Under the pieces are notes generated by a model, which made no database searches, had not been told where the DNA came from, and was given only the letters and a program-made list of their open reading frames with translations. A DNA stretch of 64,000 nt, from NCBI RefSeq assembly GCF_963378105.1, contig NZ_OY726398.1:4278001-4342000 (forward strand), in the 5' to 3' direction. The DNA comes from Mycolicibacter sp. MU0102 (GTDB lineage Bacteria; Actinomycetota; Actinomycetes; Mycobacteriales; Mycobacteriaceae). Positions 53,762-63,244 of this stretch are shown here, one piece after another; position 1 is the stretch's first letter; every line of letters starts with the position of its first letter. The position numbers and the translations under genes are program-made.

Positions 53762-54226
53762 CTAGAGCCGTTCGCGGACCGCGGCCGACAGCCGCGAACC
53801 ATCGGCCTTGCCCGCGGCAATCGCGGTGGCGGCCTTCATCACCTGGCCCATGTGTTTCATGTGCGGCCGCTCCCCGATCGCCTCGGCGACCTGCGCCAGC
53901 GCGGTGTCGACGACGTCAGCCAGTTCGGCGTCGCTGAGCGGCGCCGGAAGGTACTCGTCGATGATCCGAGCCTCGGCGTGCTCTTCGGCGGCGAGGTCAC
54001 CCCGGCCGTTCTGGGTGTAGATCGTCGCGGACTCCGCACGCTTGCGGGCTTCGCGTGCCAGCACCTTCAGGACGTCCTCGTCGGTAAGTTCTCGGGCCTG
54101 TTTGCCGGCGACCTCTTCGGCCTGGATCGCGGCCAACAACATTCGCAGGGTCGCCGTGCGCAGCTTGTCCTGCGCCTTCATCGACGCCGTGAGATCGGTA
54201 CGCAACTGGGATTTGAGTTCCGCCAT
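53762..54226 (-). CDS. GatB/YqeY-domain protein
   Basis: 154 residues from ATG 54226. YqeY fold: LKSQLRTDLTASMKAQDKLRTATLRMLLAAIQ, LPAPLSDAEL, and C-terminal MGQVMKAATAIAAGKADGSRLSAAVRERL. Related to the tail domain of GatB/GatE amidotransferases. Role in tRNA-linked metabolism is suspected but unproven. Divergent from the next operon. Confidence 0.9.
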   Translation of the reverse strand: MAELKSQLRTDLTASMKAQDKLRTATLRMLLAAIQAEEVAGKQARELTDEDVLKVLAREARKRAESATIYTQNGRGDLAAEEHAEARIIDEYLPAPLSDAELADVVDTALAQVAEAIGERPHMKHMGQVMKAATAIAAGKADGSRLSAAVRERL

Positions 54227-54238
54227 GCCCCATAACGC

Positions 54239-54244
54239 TACGCT
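54239..54244 (+). promoter_or_regulatory. -10 box for the moxR2 operon
   Basis: TACGCT followed by 7 nt and ATG 54252. Confidence 0.5.
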
Positions 54245-54251
54245 CAGCCAC

Positions 54252-55514
54252 ATGGTGAATCCGCCTCCGCCCGGCTACCCCGGACCTGGTTTTCCGTCGC
54301 CCGGATACGGCCCGCCGCCCGGCTATGGCCCACCACCGCCCGGCTACGGACCCCCGCCCGGCTATGGCCCACCATCTCCGGCCCCGCCTTCGGCATACGG
54401 CCCACCGCCCGGCTACGGTCCCCTGCCTCCGGGATACGGCCCACCGCCCGGCTACGGTCCCCCGCCTCCGGGATACGGCCCACCGCCCGGCTACGGCCCG
54501 CCGCCGGGATACGGCGCCCCGGTGGGCTATCCGCAGCCTGAACTCAAGCCCGGCATCATTGCGCTGCGCCCATTAAGCCTGACCGACATCTACAACGGCG
54601 CCGTCGGCTACATCCGGGCCAACCCGAAAACCGTGCTCGGCCTTACCGCCGTGGTGGTGGTGGTCACCCAGATCATCAGCGGAATCGCCCAGTTCGGCCT
54701 GGTGTCGGCGCTCGGCCCGTCGGGTCCGGGTAGGTCGCCGTCGGAGCTCTCCGGTGGTGACGTGGCGGCGTGGCTGACCGGTTCTGTCGGGGCGGCTATC
54801 GTGACCGCCCTGGGCACCATCGTGTTGACCGGCCTACTGACGGTGGTGGTTGGCCGCGCGGTGTTCGGGTCGCCGATCACCATCGCCGAAGCCTGGGCGA
54901 TTGTGCGTGATCGCTTCGGTCCGCTGATCGGACTGACCGCCCTGATCGGCCTCGCCGCGGCGGTGCTGTGTGGTTTCGCGGCGGCCCTGATCGCCGTCGC
55001 CGACGGAGCGGGCGGCACCGGCGCCGCTGTGTTGATCGCCGTGCCGCTGGTACCGGCACTGATTGCAGCATTGGCCTACGGCTACACCGTGCTGGTCTTC
55101 GCGCCGACCGTGATCGTGCTGGAACGCCAACCCGTGTTCGAAGCGATGCGCCGCTCGTTCTACTTGGTGCGCAACAGTTTCTGGCGAGTGCTGGGCATCA
55201 TGGCGCTGACTGCACTGATCATCTCGCTGATCAGCAGCGCAGTGGCGTTTCCCTTCAACATCTTCGGCATGATCGTCACCCACGGGGCGGACGCCCTGAC
55301 CGGCGGTGCACAGTTGAGCCTGTTCTCCCGGATCGGAACGACGATCGGGGAGATCATCGTGTTGCCCTTCAGCGCCGGGGTGTCGGTACTGCTGTACACC
55401 GACCGCCGCATCCGGGGCGAGGCCTTCGACCTGGTGCTGCGAACCGGCGCCACCGGTGGGCCGTACGTCGGCGGATGGACCGACAACCTCTGGCTGACCC
55501 GGCCCCCGGGGTAA
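54252..55514 (+). CDS. Membrane protein with Pro/Gly/Tyr-repeat N-terminus (Rv3689-like)
   Basis: 420 residues from ATG 54252. Residues 1-98 are repeats of PPPGYGPP type, an intrinsically disordered cytosolic tail. Then a DUF-type core (LRPLSLTDIYNGAVGYIRANPKTVLGL) and about six transmembrane helices, with ERQPVFEAMRRSFYLVRNSFWRVLG between them (glycerophosphoryl-diester-phosphodiesterase membrane-domain-like). First gene of a five-gene operon with DUF4129, DUF4350, MoxR and DUF58 proteins. Confidence 0.85.
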   Translation: MVNPPPPGYPGPGFPSPGYGPPPGYGPPPPGYGPPPGYGPPSPAPPSAYGPPPGYGPLPPGYGPPPGYGPPPPGYGPPPGYGPPPGYGAPVGYPQPELKPGIIALRPLSLTDIYNGAVGYIRANPKTVLGLTAVVVVVTQIISGIAQFGLVSALGPSGPGRSPSELSGGDVAAWLTGSVGAAIVTALGTIVLTGLLTVVVGRAVFGSPITIAEAWAIVRDRFGPLIGLTALIGLAAAVLCGFAAALIAVADGAGGTGAAVLIAVPLVPALIAALAYGYTVLVFAPTVIVLERQPVFEAMRRSFYLVRNSFWRVLGIMALTALIISLISSAVAFPFNIFGMIVTHGADALTGGAQLSLFSRIGTTIGEIIVLPFSAGVSVLLYTDRRIRGEAFDLVLRTGATGGPYVGGWTDNLWLTRPPG

Positions 55515-55523
55515 GGATCGCGG

Positions 55524-56132
55524 GTGCCCACCGTCGACGTCGACCGCGAAGCCGCCCGCGAGGCGGCCGAACGCGAGCTGGCAAAACCGATGTACCCGCG
55601 GCCGTCACCTAAGCAGCAGTTCCTCGATTTCATTGAGATGCTGGTACGGCGGTTGGTGCTCAAGGGTGCAGAGTTGCCGGGCGGATGGTTCACCATCAGC
55701 GTGTTGCTGATCGTCCTCGCGGCAGCCGTGGTGGCCGCCGTGCACGTCAGCCGTCGCATGCTGCACGACGGCTACCGCGGCGATCCGTTGTACGGCGCCA
55801 CACAGCTCAGTGCCGCCGAACACCGTGCCGCCGCGCAACGCCATGCCGCAGCGGGAGATTGGGTCGAGGCGATACGGCACCGCCTGCGGGCCGTGGCTCG
55901 CGCGCTCGAGGAGAACGGGGTCTTGCGTCCCGCCACGGGCCGTACCGCCACCGAACTGGCCCGCGACGCCGGTGCGGCTCTACCGGCCCTGGCCGGTGAG
56001 CTGTTCCGGGCTGCCGAGACATTCAACGACGTCAACTACGGCGAGCTGCCCGCCACCCCGGAGGGATATCGGATCGTCGCAGAACTCGACCAGCGGGTGC
56101 AGGCCACAACTCAGGCTCGGCAGTACCGATGA
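55524..56132 (+). CDS. DUF4129 membrane protein (Rv3690-like)
   Basis: 202 residues. One transmembrane helix (about 55-75), then the DUF4129 domain with RRMLHDGYRGDPLYG and WVEAIRHRLRAVARALEENGVL…TATELARDAG…FNDVNYGELPAT. DUF4129 proteins accompany MoxR/DUF58 systems, often in cell-envelope assembly. Stop overlaps the next ATG. Confidence 0.88.
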   Translation: MPTVDVDREAAREAAERELAKPMYPRPSPKQQFLDFIEMLVRRLVLKGAELPGGWFTISVLLIVLAAAVVAAVHVSRRMLHDGYRGDPLYGATQLSAAEHRAAAQRHAAAGDWVEAIRHRLRAVARALEENGVLRPATGRTATELARDAGAALPALAGELFRAAETFNDVNYGELPATPEGYRIVAELDQRVQATTQARQYR

Positions 56133-57234
56133 CGACCAGGCGGCGGACATGGCTGTGGGTGGCGGCGGCCTTGGCCGTGATCGTGGCGGTTTCGGCGGTG
56201 GGCGCCTACCTGACCACACCGCGGCCGGGCGGCCGAATGGATCCCAATGCCACCGGCCCCGAGGGCACGCACGCGCTGGTGACACTGCTGCGTCACCGCG
56301 GGGTCGAGGTCGTGCCCGCCGCAACCGTCGATGACGTTGCCTTACAGGCACGTCCCGACACCTTGGTCTTGGTGGCCCAGACCCCGCGCATCACCGGCAG
56401 TGAGCTGATGAACCAGCTGGCCGATCTGCCCGGCGACCTGCTTCTGGTGGCACCGGACGCGCTGGCCCGCAAGGCCCTCGCACCGGGCATCCGGTCTGGC
56501 CCCGCACGGGCGTACACCCACCAGCCCGACTGCAGCCTGCGCGAGGCGCAACAGGCCGGAGCGGTCGACCTGCGCACCACTGCCACCTATGTTGCAAACA
56601 AAGACCATTCGCTGGTCAGCTGCTATGACGGCGCCCTGGTGCGCTATCGCGACGGCAAGCGGACCGTCACCGTGATCGGCAGCGAAACGTTCATGACTAA
56701 CGCCGACCTCGCCCGGGAAGGCAACGCCGCGCTGGCCATGAACCTTGCCGGCACCTCCGATCGCCTGATCTGGTATGCGCCCCAACATGTTCAAGGAGCA
56801 AAATCGGGAAAGGCCGCGATTGCCGGCCTGATCCCGCCGAACATGCGATGGCTGTTCTGGCAACTGTGCGTGGCACTGGCACTGGCCGCCGTCTGGAAGA
56901 GCCGCCGGCTCGGCCCCCTGGTCACCGAACAATTACCCGTGGTCGTCCGCGCATCAGAGACCGTCGAAGGGCTCGGCCGGCTCTACCGCTCGCATCGGGC
57001 CCGCGATCGAGCAGCCGCCGCCCTGCGCACCGCGGCTCTGCGCCGACTGGCTCCGCGCCTGGGATTGGGCCCGGGACCCGAACCGCCCGCGTTGGTCGCG
57101 GCAGTGTCGACGCGCATTGGGGCGCACCCGGAATGGTTGTGGCACTTACTGTTCGGTCCTCCTCCTGAGTCCGACGATGCCCTGGTCGCCCTGGCCCACG
57201 CACTCGACGACATCGAAAGGCAGGTCACCCACTC

Positions 57235-57238
<4 letters not shown>
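56129..57238 (+). CDS. DUF4350 membrane protein (Rv3691-like)
   Basis: 369 residues. N-terminal helix (about 7-27), an extracytoplasmic DUF4350 domain with GPEGTHALVTLLRHRGVEVVP, a second helix near 240-258 (MRWLFWQLCVALALAAVW) and a cytosolic tail with RLGPLVTEQLPVVVRASETVEGLGRLY. Conserved partner in MoxR operons. The stop overlaps the moxR GTG. Confidence 0.88.
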
Positions 57239-58208
<970 letters not shown>

Positions 58209-58212
<4 letters not shown>

Positions 58213-59528
58213 TTCTGACCGGTCGTGCCGCGCTGATCGCACTGCTTTGCGCCGTGCCGATCACGCTGGCCCCCTGGCCGGCGGCCGCATTCGCGGTGCT
58301 GCTGGCCGGGCTCACGGCGGCAGTCCTGCTCGACGTCGCGTTGACGACAGATCCCGCCACGCTGCACATCGACCGGTCCATGGACAACGCGGTGCGACTC
58401 GGCCAGACGATCACGACCACCCTATGGATCGTCAACGGCGGCCGCCCATTCCGCGGGCAGATCCGTGACGCCTGGTCGCCCAGCGCCTGCGCCGCACCGC
58501 GCTCCCAACCGCTGCAGCTCGCGGCCGGCCAGCTATCCCGAATAATCACCGAGCTACGGCCGATCCGCCGCGGCGACCAGCAGTCCGACCGGGTCACGGT
58601 CCGCTCGATCGGGCCGCTGGGACTGGCCGGGCGCCAGCGGTCTCGGCAGGTGCCCGGGCAGATGCGGGTGCTTCCGCCGTTCCTGTCCCGCCGGCATCTG
58701 CCGGCACGGCTGGCCCGGCTGCGGGAGGTGGACGGGAATCTTCCGGTGCTGGTTCGCGGCCAGGGCAGTGAGTTCGACTCGCTGCGCGAATACGTCGCCG
58801 GTGACGACGTGCGCTCGATCGACTGGCGGGCCACCGCACGGCGCTCCGAGGTGGTGGTCCGCACCTGGCGGCCCGAGCGTGACCGGCGGGTCGTCATCGT
58901 GCTCGACACCGGCCGCACGGCGGCCGGCCGGATCGGGGTCGATCCGACCGCACGCGATCCCGCGGGCTGGCCGCGGCTGGATTGGTCGATGGATGCCGCA
59001 CTGTTACTGGCGGCGTTGGCATTACGCGCCGGCGATCACGTCGATCTGCTCGCCCATGACCAAGTGACTCGGGCCGGGATATTCGGGGCATCGAGGACTC
59101 GACTGTTCGCTCAATTGGTCGACGCGATGGCGCCACTGCAGCCGGCGCTGGTCGAATCCGATGCCGCGGCGATGCTGGCCACCTTGTCCCGACGGGCGCG
59201 CCGAGGCAATCTCGTTGTGCTGTTGACCGATCTCAACCCCTCCGCCCTGCAAGAGGGCCTGCTGCCGGTGTTGCCGAATCTGACGGCGGCCCACCAGGTG
59301 ATCCTCGCGGCGGTCGCCGATCCGCGAGTGGAGCGGCTGGCTCACGGACGCGGCGACGCGGCCGCGGTCTATGACGCCGGCGCCGCGGAGCGGGCCCGCA
59401 ATGACCGCCGCGCGATGGCGGCCCGACTGCGTCGCAGCGGCGTGCAGGTCATCGACGCCCCGCCCGAGGATCTGGCGCCAGCACTGGCCGATGCCTATCT
59501 GGCGATGAAGGCGGCCGGCCGGTTGTGA
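58209..59528 (+). CDS. DUF58 (VWA-like) membrane protein (Rv3693-like)
   Basis: 439 residues from GTG 58209, which overlaps the moxR stop. Two N-terminal transmembrane helices (about 5-45). DUF58 signature EFDSLREYVAGDDVRSIDWRATARR, then a VWA-like domain with VIVLDTGRTAA as a possible MIDAS. Expected partner and substrate of MoxR2. Confidence 0.9.
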
Positions 59529-59535
59529 CGGACGG

Positions 59536-60528
59536 CTAGCCGGTGGGCACGACGTCGGGGGCATCGGCGATGTCACCGGTTTCGCCGGCGGCCACCGCTT
59601 TGCGCCCGAAGTACACCACGTAGGCCAAAAATGCCGCCTCCACTGCGGCCCCGATGCCGATCCGCAGCCACGTCGGCAACGGCGACGGGGTCACCACCGC
59701 CTCGAGCAGCCCGGCCACGGCGAACACCACGACCAACCCCACGGCGACCGCGACGACGGCGCGGCCCTGTTCGGCGAGCGCCTGTGCGCGGGGCCGATCG
59801 CCCGGGGCGATCACCGTCCAGCCCAGGCGCATGCCCACCGCCCCGGCCAAGAACACCGCCGTCAGCTCCAGCAGCCCGTGCGGGGCAAGCAGTCCCAGCA
59901 TGAAGCCGCCCCGGCCGGCGTGGAACATCAACCCGAGTCCCAAGCCGAGGTTGGCGGCGTTGGAGAACAACAGCGCCGGAATCGGCAAGCCCAGCAGGAC
60001 TGAGAAGGCAATGGCGCGAGCGGCCACCCAGGCGTTGTTCACCCAGACCTGCAGCGCGAAGGACCCGGCCGGGTGATCGCTGTAGTAGGCGGCGAAGTCG
60101 TGGTTGACCAATCGATCGATCTCCGCGGGGGTGCCGATCACCGCCTGCACGTCGGGGTTGCCGGCCACCCAGCAGGCGATGACCGCCGACACCGCCAGAA
60201 ACAGCACGGCGGTGCCCAGCCACCACCGCCAGGCGCGGTAGGCAACCACCGGAAACGACACCGTCACGAACCGGACGAATTCCGAGGCCAATGGCGCATG
60301 GGCACCGGTGACGGCGGCACGCGCCCGCGCCACCAGGGCGGAAAGTCGGCCGATCAGCGCTGCGTCCGAAGACGACGAGCGCACCACCGAAAGATGAGTG
60401 GACACACGCTGATAGAGGTCGACGAGCTCGTCGACCTCTGCGCCGGTGAGCCGCCGCCGTTTCTTGACCAGTGTCTCCAGCCGGTCCCAGGTCGGTCGAT
60501 GGGTCAGCACGAAGGCATCGACATCCAC
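59536..60528 (-). CDS. SpoIIM-family (stage II sporulation M-like) membrane protein, Rv3694c-like
   Basis: 330 residues from GTG 60528, the same length as Rv3694c. TACGCT (60541-60536) lies 7 nt upstream. N-terminal cytosolic helical part (LTGAEVDELVDLYQRVSTHLSVVRSSS), then about five to six transmembrane helices with the SpoIIM motif FSNAANLGLGLGLMFHAGRGG. Convergent with the moxR2 operon and divergent from the RDD gene; such SpoIIM/RDD/MoxR clusters are conserved in actinobacteria. Confidence 0.88.
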   Translation of the reverse strand: MDVDAFVLTHRPTWDRLETLVKKRRRLTGAEVDELVDLYQRVSTHLSVVRSSSSDAALIGRLSALVARARAAVTGAHAPLASEFVRFVTVSFPVVAYRAWRWWLGTAVLFLAVSAVIACWVAGNPDVQAVIGTPAEIDRLVNHDFAAYYSDHPAGSFALQVWVNNAWVAARAIAFSVLLGLPIPALLFSNAANLGLGLGLMFHAGRGGFMLGLLAPHGLLELTAVFLAGAVGMRLGWTVIAPGDRPRAQALAEQGRAVVAVAVGLVVVFAVAGLLEAVVTPSPLPTWLRIGIGAAVEAAFLAYVVYFGRKAVAAGETGDIADAPDVVPTG

Positions 60529-60540
60529 GTGGCCGAGCGT

Positions 60541-60641
60541 AGCGAGGACTGCGAGCACGGCGAAGCCGGGCGACGCAGGTCCGCGCCAACAGACACAGCG
60601 AGGACTGCGAGCACGGCGAAGCCGGGCGACGCAGGTCCGCG
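60541..60641. repeat. Direct repeat, two 45-bp copies, period 56
   Basis: A 45-bp sequence beginning AGCGAGGACTGCGAGCACGG at 60541-60585 recurs exactly at 60597-60641, with an 11-bp spacer. It sits between the divergent promoters of the SpoIIM- and RDD-protein genes, so copy number could alter their spacing. Resembles the size class of mycobacterial interspersed repeats. Confidence 0.85.
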
Positions 60642-60669
60642 AGCGCCTCGATGAGACCTGTTCGGCGAG

Positions 60670-60675
60670 TAGCGT
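60670..60675 (+). promoter_or_regulatory. -10 box for leaderless RDD-protein mRNA
   Basis: TAGCGT followed by 7 nt and ATG 60683. Confidence 0.5.
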
Positions 60676-60682
60676 CTGAGCT

Positions 60683-61513
60683 ATGGCGAACCGCAGCCCC
60701 GAGCTGGTGACCGGCGACGCCGTCGTCCTCGACATCGCGATCGCGCAGCTGCCGGTGCGCGCGGTGAGCGCGCTGATCGACATCGCCGTCGTGATCGTGG
60801 GATACCTGTGCGCGATCGTGCTGTGGGCCACCACCCTCGGCCGGTTCGATGACGCGTTGACCACCGCCATCATGATCATCTTCGCCGTGCTGCTCTTGGT
60901 CGGTTACCCGGTCATCATGGAGACCGTCACCCGGGGCCGCTCGCTGGGCAAGATGGCGATGGGATTGCGGGTGGTCTCCGACGACGGGGGCCCGGAACGC
61001 TTCCGGCAGGCACTCTTTCGGGCGCTGGCCTCAGTTGTCGAGATCTGGGGATTGACCGGCAGCCCGGCGGTGATCTGCAGCCTGCTGTCACCGCGCGGCA
61101 AACGCCTGGGCGACATCTTCGCCGGCACGGTGGTGATCAGTGAACGCGCGCCGGTTTCGACGCCGCCGCCCATGATGCCGCCCGGGCTGGCCTGGTGGGC
61201 CTCGACGTTGCAGTTGTCGGGCCTGCGGGCCGAATCCGCCGAACTGGCAAGGCAGTTCCTGGGCCGGGCCGGACAGCTTGACCCGCATACCCGGCAGATG
61301 ATGGCCTACCGGATCTCCGGTGATGTACTCGCGCACATCTCGCCGCCACCGCCTCCGGATGCCCCGCCCGAACTGGTGCTGGCCGCCGTGCTGGCCGAAC
61401 GGCATCAGCGCGAGCTGGCGCGGTTTCAGGTCATGCCGCCCGGGCCGTATTTCCCGCCGCCTCCTGCGCCGTGGCCGCCACCGAATACCGGTGGATTCTT
61501 CCCCCCGAGCTAG
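60683..61513 (+). CDS. RDD-family membrane protein (Rv3695-like)
   Basis: 276 residues. RDD domain (about 15-160) with three transmembrane helices and the motif LPVRAVSALIDIAVVIVGYL…TRGRSLGKMAMGLRVV. C-terminal soluble part is helical, then Pro-rich (PPPPPDAPPEL, FPPPPAPWPPP). Function unknown; envelope association inferred from its neighbours. Confidence 0.9.
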   Translation: MANRSPELVTGDAVVLDIAIAQLPVRAVSALIDIAVVIVGYLCAIVLWATTLGRFDDALTTAIMIIFAVLLLVGYPVIMETVTRGRSLGKMAMGLRVVSDDGGPERFRQALFRALASVVEIWGLTGSPAVICSLLSPRGKRLGDIFAGTVVISERAPVSTPPPMMPPGLAWWASTLQLSGLRAESAELARQFLGRAGQLDPHTRQMMAYRISGDVLAHISPPPPPDAPPELVLAAVLAERHQRELARFQVMPPGPYFPPPPAPWPPPNTGGFFPPS

Positions 61514-61644
61514 CGGGCCGAGCCCTTGTTCCCTGGCGGTCAAACGACCACCAGGACCTCCGCCGGCGATAGCGCTGTCGCTTCAAATTCCCTTCGGCAC
61601 TGTCTCGACCGTCTCTGGTCCGGCCTGGCGCTACCGTTGCATCT

Positions 61645-61675
61645 CGATAGTTCTCGATATATCGTTAGCGTATCG
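61645..61675 (+). promoter_or_regulatory. Nested palindromic operator upstream of the PadR gene
   Basis: Perfect palindrome CGATATATCG at 61655-61664, flanked at equal distance by CGATA (61645-61649) and TATCG (61671-61675). It lies 41-72 nt before the ATG. Likely autoregulatory PadR site. Confidence 0.55.
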
Positions 61676-61716
61676 GGAGCGAATCGCGCTCCCCCTTCCC
61701 AAGCAACGAGGTACGC

Positions 61717-62496
61717 ATGAACAGCCCCTTTGGTCCGCCCGGCGGACCCTTCCCAGAAGACGCCGAACACCACGTCGGTTTCGGTTTCGGCCCGGCGACG
61801 CCACATCAGCGCCGCGCGGCACACATCGCGCGCCGGCAGGCCCGGCGTGAATTTCGCAGGCAGTTGCGCGACCACGCCGCCGAACATTGCGCACCCTTAG
61901 GCTTCGGCCCCGGCCACGAGGCCGCCGGCCCCGGATTCGGCCCGGATTTCCGGCACGGATTCGGCCCGGGGTTCGGCCCTGGTTTCGGACCCGGCGGTCC
62001 CGGCTTCGGCTTCGGCTTCGGCCCCGGCGGGCACCGTGGACACCGGCGCGGCAATCGCGGACGGCGCGGCGACGTGCGACTCGCCATCCTGGCCCTGCTC
62101 GCCGAGGGCCCGATGCACGGCTACGAGATCATTCAGCAGATCGCCGAACGCAGCCAGCAGCTGTGGCGCCCCAGCCCCGGATCGGTCTACCCGACCTTGC
62201 AGATGCTGGTCGATGAAGGTCTGATCACCGGCACCGAGACCGATGGCAAGAAGCGGCTTTTCGAATTGACCGAAGAAGGTCGCGGAGTCGCCGGGACGAT
62301 CGAGACCCCGCCGTGGGAGCAGATCGCCGACGGCGCCGACCCCGGGCAGCTCAACCTGCGCACCGCGACCGGCCAACTGTTCGGTGCCGTCGCGCAGGCC
62401 GGCCAAGCAGCCACGCCAGAGCAGCAGCAGCGCATCGTCGACATCATCAACGGCGCCCGCAAGGAGATCTACGGGATCCTCGGGGAAACCGACTGA
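61717..62496 (+). CDS. PadR-family transcription regulator with Gly/Phe-rich N-terminus
   Basis: 259 residues. Residues 1-110 are low-complexity (GFGPGFGPG repeats, Arg/His-rich patches). From about 118 a PadR winged helix follows: DVRLAILALLAEGPMHGYEIIQQIAER…PSPGSVYPTLQMLVDEGLITGTETDGKKRLFELTEEG, then a short C-terminal dimerisation helix. GAGG 5 nt before the ATG. PadR proteins usually repress themselves and a transporter or stress gene; here the only clear candidate site is its own palindrome. Ligand unknown. Confidence 0.9.
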   Translation: MNSPFGPPGGPFPEDAEHHVGFGFGPATPHQRRAAHIARRQARREFRRQLRDHAAEHCAPLGFGPGHEAAGPGFGPDFRHGFGPGFGPGFGPGGPGFGFGFGPGGHRGHRRGNRGRRGDVRLAILALLAEGPMHGYEIIQQIAERSQQLWRPSPGSVYPTLQMLVDEGLITGTETDGKKRLFELTEEGRGVAGTIETPPWEQIADGADPGQLNLRTATGQLFGAVAQAGQAATPEQQQRIVDIINGARKEIYGILGETD

Positions 62497-62510
62497 GTTG
62501 ACCGTGCGGG

Positions 62511-63242
62511 TCAACAGTGACGAAGGACCCGATGCATCGCGGTCTTCTCGTTAGATGAAACCCACAGTCCGTAAGCGGTTTTGACCGCGATCTGACGGGC
62601 TACGAATTCGCATTCGAACGCGGCGTTCGCCGGCAGCCAGCCGGCGGCGTCGCGGAATGCCTTGTCGAAGTTGGCTTGGGCGCTGACCGCGAGCAGGTTA
62701 CGGGGATCGTTGGCGAAATCGCGGCGGCGGCTGTCGTCCCAGGTCCGCGCCCCCTTGTACCAGGCGTCGGCCAACGACACGAGATGGTCGACCTGCACGG
62801 CCTCGGACGTCTCGGGGCCACGGGCAAAGGCGATGGTCTCCCCGGAGTACGGGTCGTGCAGGACGCCACGCTGCACCAGGCAGGTTCCCCGTCGCAGTTC
62901 GACCTCAGTCAGGTCGCGGCGCAGGATGTCGTCGCGGGTATTGCAGCCGTTGTGGCCGAATTCGACGTCGACGTCGTCACTCCACCGCTCGCCGAACCGG
63001 TAGCGCTTGAAGTCCTTTTCGCGATCCCAGCCCTTGACCGGCAGCGCTTCGAGCAGGCGGCGCGCGTCGTCATAGCCAGGATCCAGCGGCACCGCACTCG
63101 GCGTCGGCGGCGTCGGCGGCGTCGGCGAGGGCCCCGCGGGCTGCGAAAACCAGCCGGCCTGCTGCCACCACGCCCAGCCGACAACGGCCACCACGACCAG
63201 CGCAACCAACGCGCCGGGCAGCACCCGCCTGCGTGCGGCCAT
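62511..63242 (-). CDS. Secreted/membrane-anchored HNH-type nuclease (DUF1524 family)
   Basis: 243 residues from ATG 63242, 2 bp after the glpK stop; a longer start inside glpK is rejected. N-terminal hydrophobic signal/anchor (VLPGALVALVVVAVVGWAWW) and a Pro/Thr linker. The nuclease domain has EFGHNGCNTRDDILRRDL, the catalytic VDHLVSLADAWYKGA and NDPRNLLAVSAQANFDKA. The DH…N(L) pattern is that of DUF1524 His-Me nucleases. Two to three Cys may form disulfides. Probably an extracytoplasmic DNase; the substrate is unproven. Confidence 0.85.
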   Translation of the reverse strand: MAARRRVLPGALVALVVVAVVGWAWWQQAGWFSQPAGPSPTPPTPPTPSAVPLDPGYDDARRLLEALPVKGWDREKDFKRYRFGERWSDDVDVEFGHNGCNTRDDILRRDLTEVELRRGTCLVQRGVLHDPYSGETIAFARGPETSEAVQVDHLVSLADAWYKGARTWDDSRRRDFANDPRNLLAVSAQANFDKAFRDAAGWLPANAAFECEFVARQIAVKTAYGLWVSSNEKTAMHRVLRHC

Positions 63243-63244
63243 TC

